A stretch of 64,000 nucleotides of DNA from CAJCIW01 sp963833965 (GTDB lineage Bacteria > Chlamydiota > Chlamydiia > Chlamydiales > Rhabdochlamydiaceae): positions 744,001-808,000 of the forward strand of contig CAWHZZ010000003.1 of the NCBI GenBank assembly GCA_963833965.1. Direction: 5' to 3'. Positions 18,938-27,552 of the stretch are shown here, one piece after another; position 1 is the stretch's first letter, and each line of letters opens with the position of its first letter. Made by a program: the position numbers and the translations under genes. Under the pieces are notes generated by a model. It had not been told where the DNA came from. It was given only the letters and a program-made list of their open reading frames with translations, and ran no database searches.

Positions 18938-19545
18938 CGCTTCAGGCCTCTCATGAGAATTTTCTTTTTCGCAACCTTGGCCTGAGAAACAGCTGCCAGC
19001 TGCTGATCGCCGAGAAAAATTTTTATCTTTTTTATATTTTCTTGAGCGCGCGGAATGAGGATTTTTTCAAAAAGGTTGACGCGGATGGAAACTTCCCTCA
19101 ATTCTTTTTCGAGAGCGCGTTTTTTCTCTTCCGCAATTTTAATTTTTTCGCGGGCGGTGATCAACTCCTTGATACCGCCAATCGCTGACTCAAACCACAC
19201 TGGCGTATCGAACAGAGAATAAGTGGCGGGTTCAAACTGGACGCGCTCAAAAATCGGAATGTCGACCCCGGCAATGTTCTCATAGCTCCGCTCGACAGTG
19301 TGGACGGTGACGGAGGAAAAAAGATCGGGGGCGCTCCTCTCGGTCAAAAGAGCGGAGTATTTCGCCACTTTTTCATGGGCGGCGCCAAAGTCGGCGGCCA
19401 ACGCCTCGATCTCGATTTGCGCTTGATTGACCTCCACCTGAAGCATCGCCTTTTTCAGCTGCAAAGTGGGAAGATATTTTCGTAAACGTTCAAGCTTGAG
19501 CTGTTGGGCCCGCAATTCCGTTTTTGTCAATTTTATCTCAGCCAC
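18934..19545 (-). CDS. atpD: V-type ATP synthase subunit D
   Basis: Central-shaft subunit of the V-type complex, 203 residues. It is almost entirely helical and coiled coil, with N-terminal MAEIKLTKTELRAQQLKL and C-terminal Lys-rich helix KIKIFLGDQQLAAV, the pattern of the D subunit that turns inside the A3B3 ring. It sits 2 bp after atpB and overlaps atpI by 4 bp. Confidence 0.94.
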   Translation of the reverse strand: MAEIKLTKTELRAQQLKLERLRKYLPTLQLKKAMLQVEVNQAQIEIEALAADFGAAHEKVAKYSALLTERSAPDLFSSVTVHTVERSYENIAGVDIPIFERVQFEPATYSLFDTPVWFESAIGGIKELITAREKIKIAEEKKRALEKELREVSIRVNLFEKILIPRAQENIKKIKIFLGDQQLAAVSQAKVAKKKILMRGLKR

Positions 19546-19547
19546 TT

Positions 19548-20855
19548 TTAACTCACTGATTTGGGCCAGTACTTATCGATCAGCGTCTGTTTGATCCCCA
19601 CTTCGTGTTTCTCGAAGCATTCCGAGAGCGTCTTCCACCCCAAATCTAGGGCCTCTTCTAACGGGAGGTTCACCTGCAGGTTCATCATGCGATCTTCAAA
19701 CAAGTTGGAAAAATGCAGTAATTTCTCATCCCAGCGGGAAAGGCGAAAGCCCATGCTTTGCCTCTCGCGCGCTTTCTTGGAATCGGCGTAAAGGCGGATT
19801 TGACCGTTGGCGATATCGCCATGGTCTTCGCGGGTGACTTTGCCGATCACTTGCTGCTTTAAGCGGGAGAGCGATCCAAAGGGGTCGATACGGCCGCCAT
19901 GCAGATAAAATTGACCTTCTGTGATGTACCCTGTGTTGTCCGGAACCGGATGTGTGACATCGCCGCCGGGCATTGTCGTGACAGAAATGATCGTGATCGA
20001 ACCGCTGCCGTCGATGTCGACCGCTTTCTCATAGCGGGAAGCGAGGTCGGAATAGAGTGAGCCGGGATAGCCGCGGTTCGAGGGAACTTGGTCCATCGTG
20101 ATCATGATCTCTTTGATCGCATCGGCAAACGCGGTCATGTCGGTGAGCAGAACGAGGACGTCCTTGTCCTGGACGGCAAACTGTTCGGCGCAGGCGAGGG
20201 CCATATCGGGAACGAGAAGGCATTCGACCGCTGGGTCCGTGGCCCGGTGGATGAACATCGTCGTTTTGTTGAGCGAGCCAGCCTTTTCAGCATTATCGAT
20301 GAACGACTGATAATCGTCGAAACGCAGCCCCATGCCTCCAATGATCACGACATCGGCATTCGTTTGGTTGGCGATCCGCATCAACAATCGATTGTAAGGT
20401 TCGCCAGCAATCGAAAAAATCGGGATTTTTTGCGATTTGACAAGGCAATTGAAGACGTCGATCATCGGGATGTTGGTCCGCACAAGGTCGCGAGGAATGA
20501 TACGCCGGACTGGGTTAAAGGAGGGCGCGCCAATTTCGATATGCTCTCCCATGATCGCAGGGCCCGAATCAATCGGATCGCCCGCACCATTCAATCTCCT
20601 TCCCAGCAATGAATCGCTGAACGTCGCTTGCATTTGTCTGCCTAAAAACGTCACGCGGTCATTGGTTGCAATCCCTCGAGTATTTTCAAAACATTGCAAA
20701 GTGACGAGGTCGCCTTCGATGCGGAGCACGGATGCGTAGGTAGACTGTCCGCTGCGCTTATGGATTCTCGCGAGCTCTCCAAGGCTGACCCCATGAGCGG
20801 TCACGGTGATCAAATTACCGCGCATGTCTACAATTCTGTCGTATACTTTTTTCAT
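19548..20855 (-). CDS. atpB: V-type ATP synthase subunit B
   Basis: Non-catalytic nucleotide-binding subunit of the A3B3 head, 435 residues. It has the B-type replacement of the Walker A loop (FSIAGEPYNRLLMRIA) and the typical segments TNIPMIDVFNCLVKSQK, LLTDMTAFADA and SRWDEKLLHF. Length and order fit chlamydial AtpB. A 109-bp palindrome-rich spacer separates it from atpA upstream, unlike the tight joins elsewhere in the operon. Confidence 0.95.
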   Translation of the reverse strand: MKKVYDRIVDMRGNLITVTAHGVSLGELARIHKRSGQSTYASVLRIEGDLVTLQCFENTRGIATNDRVTFLGRQMQATFSDSLLGRRLNGAGDPIDSGPAIMGEHIEIGAPSFNPVRRIIPRDLVRTNIPMIDVFNCLVKSQKIPIFSIAGEPYNRLLMRIANQTNADVVIIGGMGLRFDDYQSFIDNAEKAGSLNKTTMFIHRATDPAVECLLVPDMALACAEQFAVQDKDVLVLLTDMTAFADAIKEIMITMDQVPSNRGYPGSLYSDLASRYEKAVDIDGSGSITIISVTTMPGGDVTHPVPDNTGYITEGQFYLHGGRIDPFGSLSRLKQQVIGKVTREDHGDIANGQIRLYADSKKARERQSMGFRLSRWDEKLLHFSNLFEDRMMNLQVNLPLEEALDLGWKTLSECFEKHEVGIKQTLIDKYWPKSVS

Positions 20856-20964
20856 CCGTCCTCCGGCGGAAACCCGGCCCTTAAGGGCCGGGTGTTTTCA
20901 AAAACAATGTTGGGCCGAGTACAAAACTCGGCCCCAACTCAATCCCAGGCCTTAAGGCCTGGGT
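20856..20964. promoter_or_regulatory. Triple inverted-repeat spacer between atpA and atpB
   Basis: Three hairpin-capable units lie in 109 bp: a perfect 22-bp palindrome at 20872-20893 centred on CTTAAG, a stem of 12-13 bp at 20909-20938 around a 5-nt loop, and a perfect 20-bp palindrome at 20944-20963, also centred on CTTAAG. On the transcript these could stabilise the upstream atpA end, act as a processing site or reduce read-through to atpB. Function is inference; the symmetry is read directly. Confidence 0.75.
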
Positions 20965-22740
20965 TTACGGCTTGCTCACCGTTTCCAATTTCTTCTCGAT
21001 GTGTTCCAGCGTCTGTTCGTACCGCGCAGACTTGAATGGCATAAAATTCATGTTTTTAATCTCATTCTGCAATTCCAAAAAGAAGCTTCTGGCCGCGTCA
21101 TGGGATTCAAAAGCAAACGGCATATCGAAGATCCGGCTGATCAGAAGGAAAAGCGGGATCTGCCGCTTCAGGGGACAGTAGGCGTCTTCTTTGTCGAAAG
21201 CGTTTTGCTGCAGATAGGAAAACTCATAAAGCTCCGATTTCAAGAAAGTGATCATGTCGGATAAAGAGATCCCCTCCTCGCCAACAACCTCCATTCTCTT
21301 GCCGATTTCATCTCCATCGCGCAAGATGTTTGCCGCCTTTTGGATCTTCTTTCCCCATCCGGCAACGCGCTCTTCGAGTTCTTTGCTGACGTCGTCGATG
21401 TATTTGCTCCAAGAAATGAGCGGGTCGACGGCCGGGTAGCGGCGCGCATCGGACCTCGCGCGCGAAAGGCCGTGAAAAGCGCCGACAACAGAGAGCGTGG
21501 CCTGTGTCACAGGTTCCTCAAAATTTCCGCCCGCGGGAGACACTGTTCCGCCGATCGTCATCGATCCTTGCTTTCCATTCTTTAGCATCACCACGCCGGA
21601 GCGTTCGTAAAAGGCGGCAATCCTCGAAGCAAGATACGCCGGAAAAGCCTCTTCTCCGGGAATTTCTTCGAGGCGGCCGGACATTTCCCGCATCGCTTGG
21701 GCCCAACGGGAAGTCGAGTCAGCAAGAAGAAGGACGTCGAGGCCCATCTGTCGGTAATATTCGGCAATCGTCGCGCCCATGTAGATCGAAGCTTCGCGGG
21801 CAGCGACAGGCATCGAGGAGGTGTTACAAATCATGACTGTGCGGTTCATGAGCGGCTCGTTCGTATGCGGATCGGTCAAGTGAGGAAAACTGCGTAGGAC
21901 CTCGACGACCTCTCCCGCGCGCTCACCGCAGGCGACGATCACGACGATGTCCACAGCGGAGTATTTGGAAAGGTGATGCTGCAACACCGTTTTGCCCGCG
22001 CCAAAGGGGCCAGGGGCACAAAAAGTCCCCCCTTTGAGGACAGGAAACTGCGTGTCGATGATCCGCATTCCGATGTCCATCATGCGGGTCGCCTTCACTT
22101 TCTCTCCTTCGAAGAGAGGCATTTTTACGGCCCATTTTTGCATCATGGTGAAGTGGTGCTCCTCCCCTTTGCTGTCGACGCCTCGGGCAATGACTGTGTC
22201 GATCGTGTAAGAGCCGGGCTTGATCACCCAATTGATCGTGCACTCTCCGAAGAATGTGAACGGGACCATGATCTGATGGTGAAAACGGCCCTCCATCGTA
22301 TAGCCGAGATCGTCGCCGCGCCGTACAGCGTCGCCTGTTTTGACAGTGGGGTGAAAATCCCAATGGCGGGCGCGATCGAGCGGCGGAATGTAGACGCCGC
22401 GAGAGAGAAATAATCCTGTCGCATCGGCGACTCTTTCCAAAGGATTCTGTAGCCCGTCGACAATGGAAGTGAGAAGGCCGGGCCCAAGTTCAGCCTCAAG
22501 CAGATGAGAGGTGAATTCGACTGAGGTGTTCAAACGGACGCCCCGCGTATCTTCAAACACTTGGATCTTGGCGACATTGCCGATGATCTCGATGACCTCC
22601 GCTTTCAAAGAGACGCCGCCGCCGATGCGCACCATCGCGACTTCCCCTTGATGGATATTGCCCTCGAACTCCACGTGTAAAAGATTTCCGAATGCTTTGA
22701 CGACTTTCCCCGTCGCCACCTGTTTCTGAGCTTCTATCAT
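20965..22740 (-). CDS. atpA: V-type ATP synthase subunit A (catalytic)
   Basis: Catalytic subunit, 591 residues, as in Chlamydia. Walker A GPFGAGKTVLQ is at about residues 240-250; the A-type 'bulge' domain precedes it. VVIVACGERAGEV and LLADSTSRWAQAMREMSGRL carry the catalytic Glu and Walker B region. It couples ATP turnover to ion movement through subunits I and K. Starts 5 bp after the DUF2764 gene ends. Confidence 0.96.
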   Translation of the reverse strand: MIEAQKQVATGKVVKAFGNLLHVEFEGNIHQGEVAMVRIGGGVSLKAEVIEIIGNVAKIQVFEDTRGVRLNTSVEFTSHLLEAELGPGLLTSIVDGLQNPLERVADATGLFLSRGVYIPPLDRARHWDFHPTVKTGDAVRRGDDLGYTMEGRFHHQIMVPFTFFGECTINWVIKPGSYTIDTVIARGVDSKGEEHHFTMMQKWAVKMPLFEGEKVKATRMMDIGMRIIDTQFPVLKGGTFCAPGPFGAGKTVLQHHLSKYSAVDIVVIVACGERAGEVVEVLRSFPHLTDPHTNEPLMNRTVMICNTSSMPVAAREASIYMGATIAEYYRQMGLDVLLLADSTSRWAQAMREMSGRLEEIPGEEAFPAYLASRIAAFYERSGVVMLKNGKQGSMTIGGTVSPAGGNFEEPVTQATLSVVGAFHGLSRARSDARRYPAVDPLISWSKYIDDVSKELEERVAGWGKKIQKAANILRDGDEIGKRMEVVGEEGISLSDMITFLKSELYEFSYLQQNAFDKEDAYCPLKRQIPLFLLISRIFDMPFAFESHDAARSFFLELQNEIKNMNFMPFKSARYEQTLEHIEKKLETVSKP

Positions 22741-22745
22741 GAATT

Positions 22746-23519
22746 TTATCCGCTCTTAAATGTTTCCAAAATCATTCCGCCCTTTTCCGCATCGAGCTCG
22801 TTCATTCCCTCAATGATCATGAGCTGGGCCATGTAGCTCAAGATTTTGTCGATCGCAAACACCCCATTTTCCGACAGTTCCTCGATTTTTCGAAACCGGT
22901 ATTCCGCAAAGGCCTTGTTTTCCGCCCAAGGATCGGCATAGCAGGAAGCGATGATCTCTTTGATCTCGGCGTATTCCATCGGCGGCTCGTAGACCTCCGA
23001 GTCCTTCTGGGCGAGGATCTGCGCGACGAGCGAATCGGTCGGATCTTCAAACTGTAACTCCCTCATGACATCCCGCCGAAGCTGCTTGGCGCGGATCGCG
23101 AGCAAGACGAGCCGCCATTCTCTCTCAAACGTGAGATACTTCTGCAAAAATCCTTTTTGGTTAGGTGTCTCTTCGTTGAAAAATCGCGCGAGCAACCCGT
23201 GAAAATGCCTCACCTTGTCTGCTGTTTTTTCAAACTGGTCCAAAAAATCAAAGACATAGTCGGGCAACACAGCGTGGACAAGCAGGGCTTCATCGAGTTC
23301 TTTTTCACTCAAGTTTCCCCTCAGATCGATGGGCTCTTCCGTCAAAAGCGCGCGGATATTGTAAATGTCGACGATCCGCCGCAAAATTTGCGTCTTCTCC
23401 AAATCTTTTTTGCTCAAATTCATTTCCAAGCGCGTCATGAGCTCTGCAAAAGAAATTTGGGGTTTTTCCTGCAAGCTCAGCGGCGGCAAGGAAGGGACGA
23501 CAAAATAGTAATTGCCCAT
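22746..23519 (-). CDS. DUF2764 family protein (V-ATPase operon, CT309-like)
   Basis: A 257-residue protein in the position of C. trachomatis CT309, between atpE and atpA. The N-terminus MGNYYFVVPSLPPLSLQEKP is typical of DUF2764, a family that accompanies bacterial V-type ATPase operons. The rest is helical and charged, with no signal peptide or membrane helix. By context it may replace the C subunit that links the shaft to the K ring, but that is inference from gene order and size. Confidence 0.85.
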   Translation of the reverse strand: MGNYYFVVPSLPPLSLQEKPQISFAELMTRLEMNLSKKDLEKTQILRRIVDIYNIRALLTEEPIDLRGNLSEKELDEALLVHAVLPDYVFDFLDQFEKTADKVRHFHGLLARFFNEETPNQKGFLQKYLTFEREWRLVLLAIRAKQLRRDVMRELQFEDPTDSLVAQILAQKDSEVYEPPMEYAEIKEIIASCYADPWAENKAFAEYRFRKIEELSENGVFAIDKILSYMAQLMIIEGMNELDAEKGGMILETFKSG

Positions 23520-23537
23520 AATCTACCTGCGAAAAAC

Positions 23538-24164
23538 TTAGGAACCAAAAATCAACTCGCGGAAATCTTTACGAATGTAACGCGCTACGAGTTCCTTCAA
23601 AGCCGCATCGGAGATATCGATCGTGATGTTTTCTTTATGCAGCTTGACTTCTATCCCCCCGGTCAAAGGCCCGACGAGAACGCTTTTTTCCTTAAGCTTA
23701 TCTAAAATTTCACGCGCCAAAAGCATATTGACGGAACGCGCCGGAACAGCCGCAGGGACGTAGACGCTCAAAGAAACTTCCGGCCCCTCCTTTTCGATTG
23801 CGCGCACGATGGCGTCCACTAGCTCGGCGATCACTTTTGGATCCTGCGTATGTTCGGTGATCAGACGGCCCAATTCTTGATTGAATAATTTCTCCTCAAT
23901 CCCCTGTTTTAGAGCTTCCATCGCCTGTTTGCATGCCTGGCTGAGGGAAGATTGAAAAACATTTCTTTGCCGTTCGATATCTTGGCCAGCCTCATGCTGC
24001 AGTCTTTCGGCTTCCTTCTGGGCCGCAGCGACGATCTGCTCAGCCTGCTCCTTCGCAGCCCGGATGATCTGCTGCGCTTCCGTTTCCGCAGGCTCTAGCG
24101 TTTCGCGCCGCAGGATATCGCAGATTTTTTTGACTTTTTCTTTTCCTGTTTCTGTCCCCTTCAT
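23538..24164 (-). CDS. atpE: V-type ATP synthase subunit E
   Basis: Peripheral-stalk subunit, 208 residues from ATG 24164. The N-terminal two thirds form a long Ala/Glu/Gln-rich helix (AEQIVAAAQKEAERLQHEAG) and the C-terminus is a small globular head, the E-subunit plan. GTG 24170 is an alternative start. GAAGAG lies 5 nt upstream of the chosen ATG. It is the first gene of the ATPase operon, so the promoter should lie just above, near 24171-24240. Confidence 0.9.
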   Translation of the reverse strand: MKGTETGKEKVKKICDILRRETLEPAETEAQQIIRAAKEQAEQIVAAAQKEAERLQHEAGQDIERQRNVFQSSLSQACKQAMEALKQGIEEKLFNQELGRLITEHTQDPKVIAELVDAIVRAIEKEGPEVSLSVYVPAAVPARSVNMLLAREILDKLKEKSVLVGPLTGGIEVKLHKENITIDISDAALKELVARYIRKDFRELIFGS

Positions 24165-24543
24165 GGCCACTCTTCTAATGGTTTATTCTACATCACACAT
24201 AATTTATTGATCTTACAGGGATATTTTTCAATGTTAAACTACAGTCCCACCAAAAAAATCTCGGGTTGTTATGCTTGGGCGTGTCGTCAATAAAAAAATA
24301 ACAGGATGACCAGGATGGTCAGGATGAGAAACCTCATTTTACTTTCTATCCTGGCCATCCTGATCATCCTGTTATTTTGACTTCTTCATGTTCTAAACAA
24401 ACTTAAGTGGCCTCTGTAGTCCCGACATGTGTAGGGCCGGCCGGCCCAGTTTTAGCATTTACCTCTGCTCTTAAAAGAATTTGCCTGAAACTCGGGGATT
24501 TGAGATAACAAGTTCTTGTTTTATTTTTAACCCTGCGGGTTCT
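24165..24543. other. Intergenic region upstream of atpE
   Basis: About 380 bp between divergent genes. It holds a long hairpin at 24297-24376 (listed separately) and a 14-bp GC palindrome (GGGCCGGCCGGCCC, near 24434-24447). The promoter of the ATPase operon should be at the left side. No convincing open frame. Confidence 0.6.
24297..24376. repeat. Long imperfect hairpin built from a CAGGAT repeat
   Basis: 29-nt arms (24297-24325 and 24348-24376) are complementary except for two positions, with a 22-nt loop. Each arm is itself made of ATGxxCAGGAT-like units repeated about three times, so it is both inverted and internally repetitive. It could be a mobile intergenic repeat or a strong transcription barrier between divergent units. 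Confidence 0.75.
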
Positions 24544-24789
24544 ATGAAAAGACTGATGGCCGCGCTAATCCTGCTCTCTGCATCACTCCACGCAGACGAA
24601 CTCGAGAACTACAAGAAAGACACTGAGGCGATTTGGAGAACAGGCTCCGGCGCTGAAGATGGGACATTCACAGCGATCTCCACGTCGATGCTCGGATGGG
24701 GCGTCGGCCTTTCCGCCGGCATCGCCATTCTCGCATCTGTTCTTCATCAAAGCACAGCCGGACACTCGACAACCCATTGCGACGACTAA
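24544..24789 (+). CDS. Small exported or membrane protein, unknown
   Basis: An 81-residue product from ATG 24544. It has a signal peptide (MKRLMAALILLSASLHADE), a short polar stretch and one hydrophobic helix (LGWGVGLSAGIAILASVLH), ending in a His/Thr/Asp tail. A TTG at 24481 would add 21 residues that spoil the signal, so I rejected it. It leads a run of four exported-protein genes or tal-proximal genes on this strand. No family recognised. Confidence 0.65.
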   Translation: MKRLMAALILLSASLHADELENYKKDTEAIWRTGSGAEDGTFTAISTSMLGWGVGLSAGIAILASVLHQSTAGHSTTHCDD

Positions 24790-24801
24790 AAGGAGTCTCC
24801 T

Positions 24802-25587
24802 ATGCGCATCTACTTTAAAATATTTTTGCCCATTTTAGCGATGGCTTCCCTTCCCACTTTTGCAAAGACCTCGGCCTCCCCCCTCCTCCAGGCTGTGGAA
24901 GCGGTCCACTCCTCGCAATGTTATTTTATTCCCCCGGAAAAATGGGAAGTCTCCGATCCCCGGTCCCTTTCTCCTAAAGTCAAGATCGCATTTCTGAAGA
25001 AAGGCGGCAACGGTTTTTGCCCCTCGATCAATCTCGCAATCGAAGAGACCAATGCTTCATCAAGCGAATACCTGAAAGCCGTGAAAGCGATCCACGAGCA
25101 GGATCGCAACACCCAATGGAGGGCGCTCGGCAAAGTGCGCACAGGCGCCGGCCATGCCCAACTTACGGAGATCGATTCGACCTCGGAATGGGGTCCCGTC
25201 CGCATCCTCCAACTCATCCTCGTTAAGGAAGGGCACGCTTATGTGATGACAGCCGCTGCCCTCAAAGAGGATATTTCGAAATATTACAAAGATTTTCAAG
25301 CGGCATTCCGCTCTTTTACCCTGACGAGCGATTTATTCAGTAACATCCCGCAGACAGACCGCCGCCAAACGCTAAGGCAGCTGCAGAGCGACATGCTCGC
25401 AGCCTCTGAAAAATTCTTTCAAACGCAAAAGAAAAGCCCGATGGCAGACGGGAAATTCAAAGAAGAGCATTGGCTTCCCTTTCAAAAATCGGTCCTCGAT
25501 GACTTTGGCGATATGGGAACTTTTTGGCAAATTCTCGTCCTTCGCAATGCCAATGAAAAATTAATCTCCTATCAGGACGCAAAATGA
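24802..25587 (+). CDS. Exported protein, CT311-like by position
   Basis: A 261-residue protein with a signal peptide (MRIYFKIFLPILAMASLPTFA) and a good ribosome site (AAAAGGAGTCTCCT). The mature part starts with CYFIPPEKWEVSDPRSL and has a central 'HAYVMTAAALKEDISKYYKDF' then 'FRSFTL' segment, like the C-terminal half of small PsbP/Mog1-fold domains; that likeness is weak. It lies between atpE and tal, where C. trachomatis has CT311. Homology to CT311 is inferred from position and size only. The stop overlaps the next start (ATGA). Confidence 0.75.
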   Translation: MRIYFKIFLPILAMASLPTFAKTSASPLLQAVEAVHSSQCYFIPPEKWEVSDPRSLSPKVKIAFLKKGGNGFCPSINLAIEETNASSSEYLKAVKAIHEQDRNTQWRALGKVRTGAGHAQLTEIDSTSEWGPVRILQLILVKEGHAYVMTAAALKEDISKYYKDFQAAFRSFTLTSDLFSNIPQTDRRQTLRQLQSDMLAASEKFFQTQKKSPMADGKFKEEHWLPFQKSVLDDFGDMGTFWQILVLRNANEKLISYQDAK

Positions 25588-25973
25588 GATACATTATTAT
25601 TCCCCTTCTGGTCGCGTCGATCGTCGCATGGACCCCTGCGCCTGCATCTGCTTTGATCGCGGACAGTACTGAAACTGAAATACCCGCCCAGGAAGATTCC
25701 GACAACGAAGATCAAGACTCCACGCCTGAAGAAGGCGTCTCCCTTTACTCTCTTCCTCAGGAGGCGACAACTGCGGAAGATACTTCCAGCGATGAAGAAG
25801 AGGAAGGAACGCCCGTCGGTCAGGCCTCGAATGAAGGCGCGAGAGCGGCGAGAAATCAGCAATGGAGAAATATCGCCTTGGCTGTTGGGGCCATAGCTGT
25901 TGCCGTGACCGCGCTGCTTTTAGTGTCGAGCAATGATGGTCACCATCATAAACACAAGCATGAAGATAAGTAA
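25584..25973 (+). CDS. Acidic membrane protein with His-rich tail
   Basis: A 129-residue protein. Signal peptide to about residue 23 (ASA), then a very acidic, Glu/Asp/Ser/Thr-rich region (about 25-80), one membrane helix (IALAVGAIAVAVTALLLV, about 97-114) and a final NDGHHHKHKHEDK tail. The His/Lys tail could bind metal and would face the cytoplasm if the acidic region is periplasmic. No family recognised. It overlaps both neighbours, which supports an operon. Confidence 0.7.
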   Translation: MRYIIIPLLVASIVAWTPAPASALIADSTETEIPAQEDSDNEDQDSTPEEGVSLYSLPQEATTAEDTSSDEEEEGTPVGQASNEGARAARNQQWRNIALAVGAIAVAVTALLLVSSNDGHHHKHKHEDK

Positions 25974-26463
25974 ACCAAGATTGGTATTACTTCTCTTCTT
26001 TGCAGTCCTCTGCGCCTGCAATAAACAGAGCCATTGGTCATCGGACCAAATCTATTCGAACGACAAGGAAAGCCAGTCCGCCAAGTTAACTTATATTTCC
26101 AAAGATCGAATCCATGGCATCGATATGGAAATGATCAGAATCGGAGAGCGTCTGAACATTTATCTCAATATCCATTCGATTCCCTCTCCCCCCTACAATG
26201 GCGATCCTAAAAAAGCCCTAATCAAGATCAAAACCACGGAAAAAACATTTTCTTTTGAAGCCTACCGATTCGAAGGCGGTCAAAAATTTCTTCTGCCCGA
26301 AGAAGCTTCTCGAATGCTTATCTCGGCCCTGCAAAATCGCGAAGCCCCTACCCTGATTCTCCCCGGCTACCGCACCACCATCGAAGCGGAAGATTTTTTA
26401 GAGAAATTCGATCGGTTGAACGGCCCTGTGTCTCAAAAAAATCCGTTCCATTCTCCCTTGTAA
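25960..26463 (+). CDS. Putative lipoprotein, unknown
   Basis: A 167-residue product from ATG 25960. Signal with lipobox LCAC (Cys about 20) follows the basic start MKISKPR. The mature part has beta-rich segments (LNIYLNIHSIPSPPY, ALIKIKTTEKTFSFEAYRFEGGQ) and a helical C-terminus. The start overlaps the preceding gene by 14 bp. An in-frame ATG at 25933 adds nine residues without improving the signal. Fourth gene of the exported-protein run just before tal. Confidence 0.7.
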   Translation: MKISKPRLVLLLFFAVLCACNKQSHWSSDQIYSNDKESQSAKLTYISKDRIHGIDMEMIRIGERLNIYLNIHSIPSPPYNGDPKKALIKIKTTEKTFSFEAYRFEGGQKFLLPEEASRMLISALQNREAPTLILPGYRTTIEAEDFLEKFDRLNGPVSQKNPFHSPL

Positions 26464-26511
26464 AATTCCCCTTGAGACCGTACTATTGTGATAAATTTAA
26501 GCGAGGCCGCT

Positions 26512-27468
26512 ATGAATAAACTCGACCAGCTAAAAAAAATGACTACAATCGTCGCCGACAGCGGCGAATTTGATGAAATTAAAAAATACCATCCCACCGA
26601 TGCGACGACAAACCCTTCTCTTGTTTTTTCGGCATCTTCAAAACCAGAATATCAGTTTCTCATCGACGAGGCGGTGCAATGGGGAAAAAAGAACGGCAAA
26701 AATCCCAAAGATATCAAAGAGCAGGCCCTCGATAAAGTTTTTGTCAATTTCGGGATCGAAATCCTCAAATACGTCCCTGGAAGGGTCTCCACGGAGGTGG
26801 ATGCCCGCCTCTCCTTCGATGTCGAGGGCAGTCTAAAAAAAGCGCGCCACCTGATTTCCCTTTATGAAGGGGCAGGGATCGATCGAAAGAGAATTCTCAT
26901 CAAGCTCGCTTCCACGTGGGAAGGGGTCAAAGCTGCCGAAGTTCTGGAGAAAGAAGGCATCCACTGCAATATGACTCTCATGTTCAGTTTGGGGCAGGCC
27001 ATCGGCTGCGCCCAAGTCAATGCCACCTTGATCTCCCCTTTTGTCGGAAGAATTTTAGACTGGCACAAGAAGAATGACAATAAAGAATCCTATCCCTCCG
27101 CGGAAGACCCTGGAGTCATTTCCGTGACACAAATTTACAATTATTACAAAAAAATGGGGATCAAAACCCAAATCATGGGAGCCTCTTTCCGCAATGCCGA
27201 TGAAATTCTCGAACTTGCCGGCTGCGACCTCCTCACGATTGCCCCAAAACTCTTAGAAGAGCTGCAATCGGCGGAGGATCCTGTTCCCCGCAAGCTCGAC
27301 CCACAAGCTGCTGAAAAAATGAACATCGACAAGATTGTCGTCGATGAAAAGATGTTCCGTTGGATGCTCAACGAAAGCGCCATGGCCACCGATAAATTGG
27401 CGGAAGGGATTAGAAATTTTGCCAAAGACAACGTCAAATTAGAAAAGATGATCGAACAGCGCCTATGA
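26512..27468 (+). CDS. tal: Transaldolase
   Basis: Moves a dihydroxyacetone unit between sugar phosphates in the pentose phosphate pathway. It is 318 residues, the TalA/TalB length. Signatures: TDATTNPSLVF near the N-terminus, ILIKLASTWEGVKAAEVLEK with the Schiff-base Lys, NMTLMFSLGQA, and SPFVGRILDWHKK. I use ATG 26512 with GCGAGG upstream; GTG 26488 is in frame but lacks a ribosome site. It lies between the CT311-like gene and rpoC, as in Chlamydia, though here 11 kb of accessory DNA separates it from rpoC. Confidence 0.95.
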   Translation: MNKLDQLKKMTTIVADSGEFDEIKKYHPTDATTNPSLVFSASSKPEYQFLIDEAVQWGKKNGKNPKDIKEQALDKVFVNFGIEILKYVPGRVSTEVDARLSFDVEGSLKKARHLISLYEGAGIDRKRILIKLASTWEGVKAAEVLEKEGIHCNMTLMFSLGQAIGCAQVNATLISPFVGRILDWHKKNDNKESYPSAEDPGVISVTQIYNYYKKMGIKTQIMGASFRNADEILELAGCDLLTIAPKLLEELQSAEDPVPRKLDPQAAEKMNIDKIVVDEKMFRWMLNESAMATDKLAEGIRNFAKDNVKLEKMIEQRL

Positions 27469-27552
27469 AGCTTAGTTTTAGTACAGCTTCTATAAAAACT
27501 GTTCATTTTTTTTGCGCTTGAGTATACTGCCTTCCACTTATTGGAGGAATTT

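Noticed and set aside
24434..24447. GGGCCGGCCGGCCC palindrome as an origin or regulator site
   Set aside because: A single short GC palindrome with no companion sites or DnaA-like boxes gives no basis for a function.
24481..24543. Upstream TTG extension of the small exported protein
   Set aside because: It would place 21 residues ahead of an otherwise clean signal peptide and has no ribosome site.
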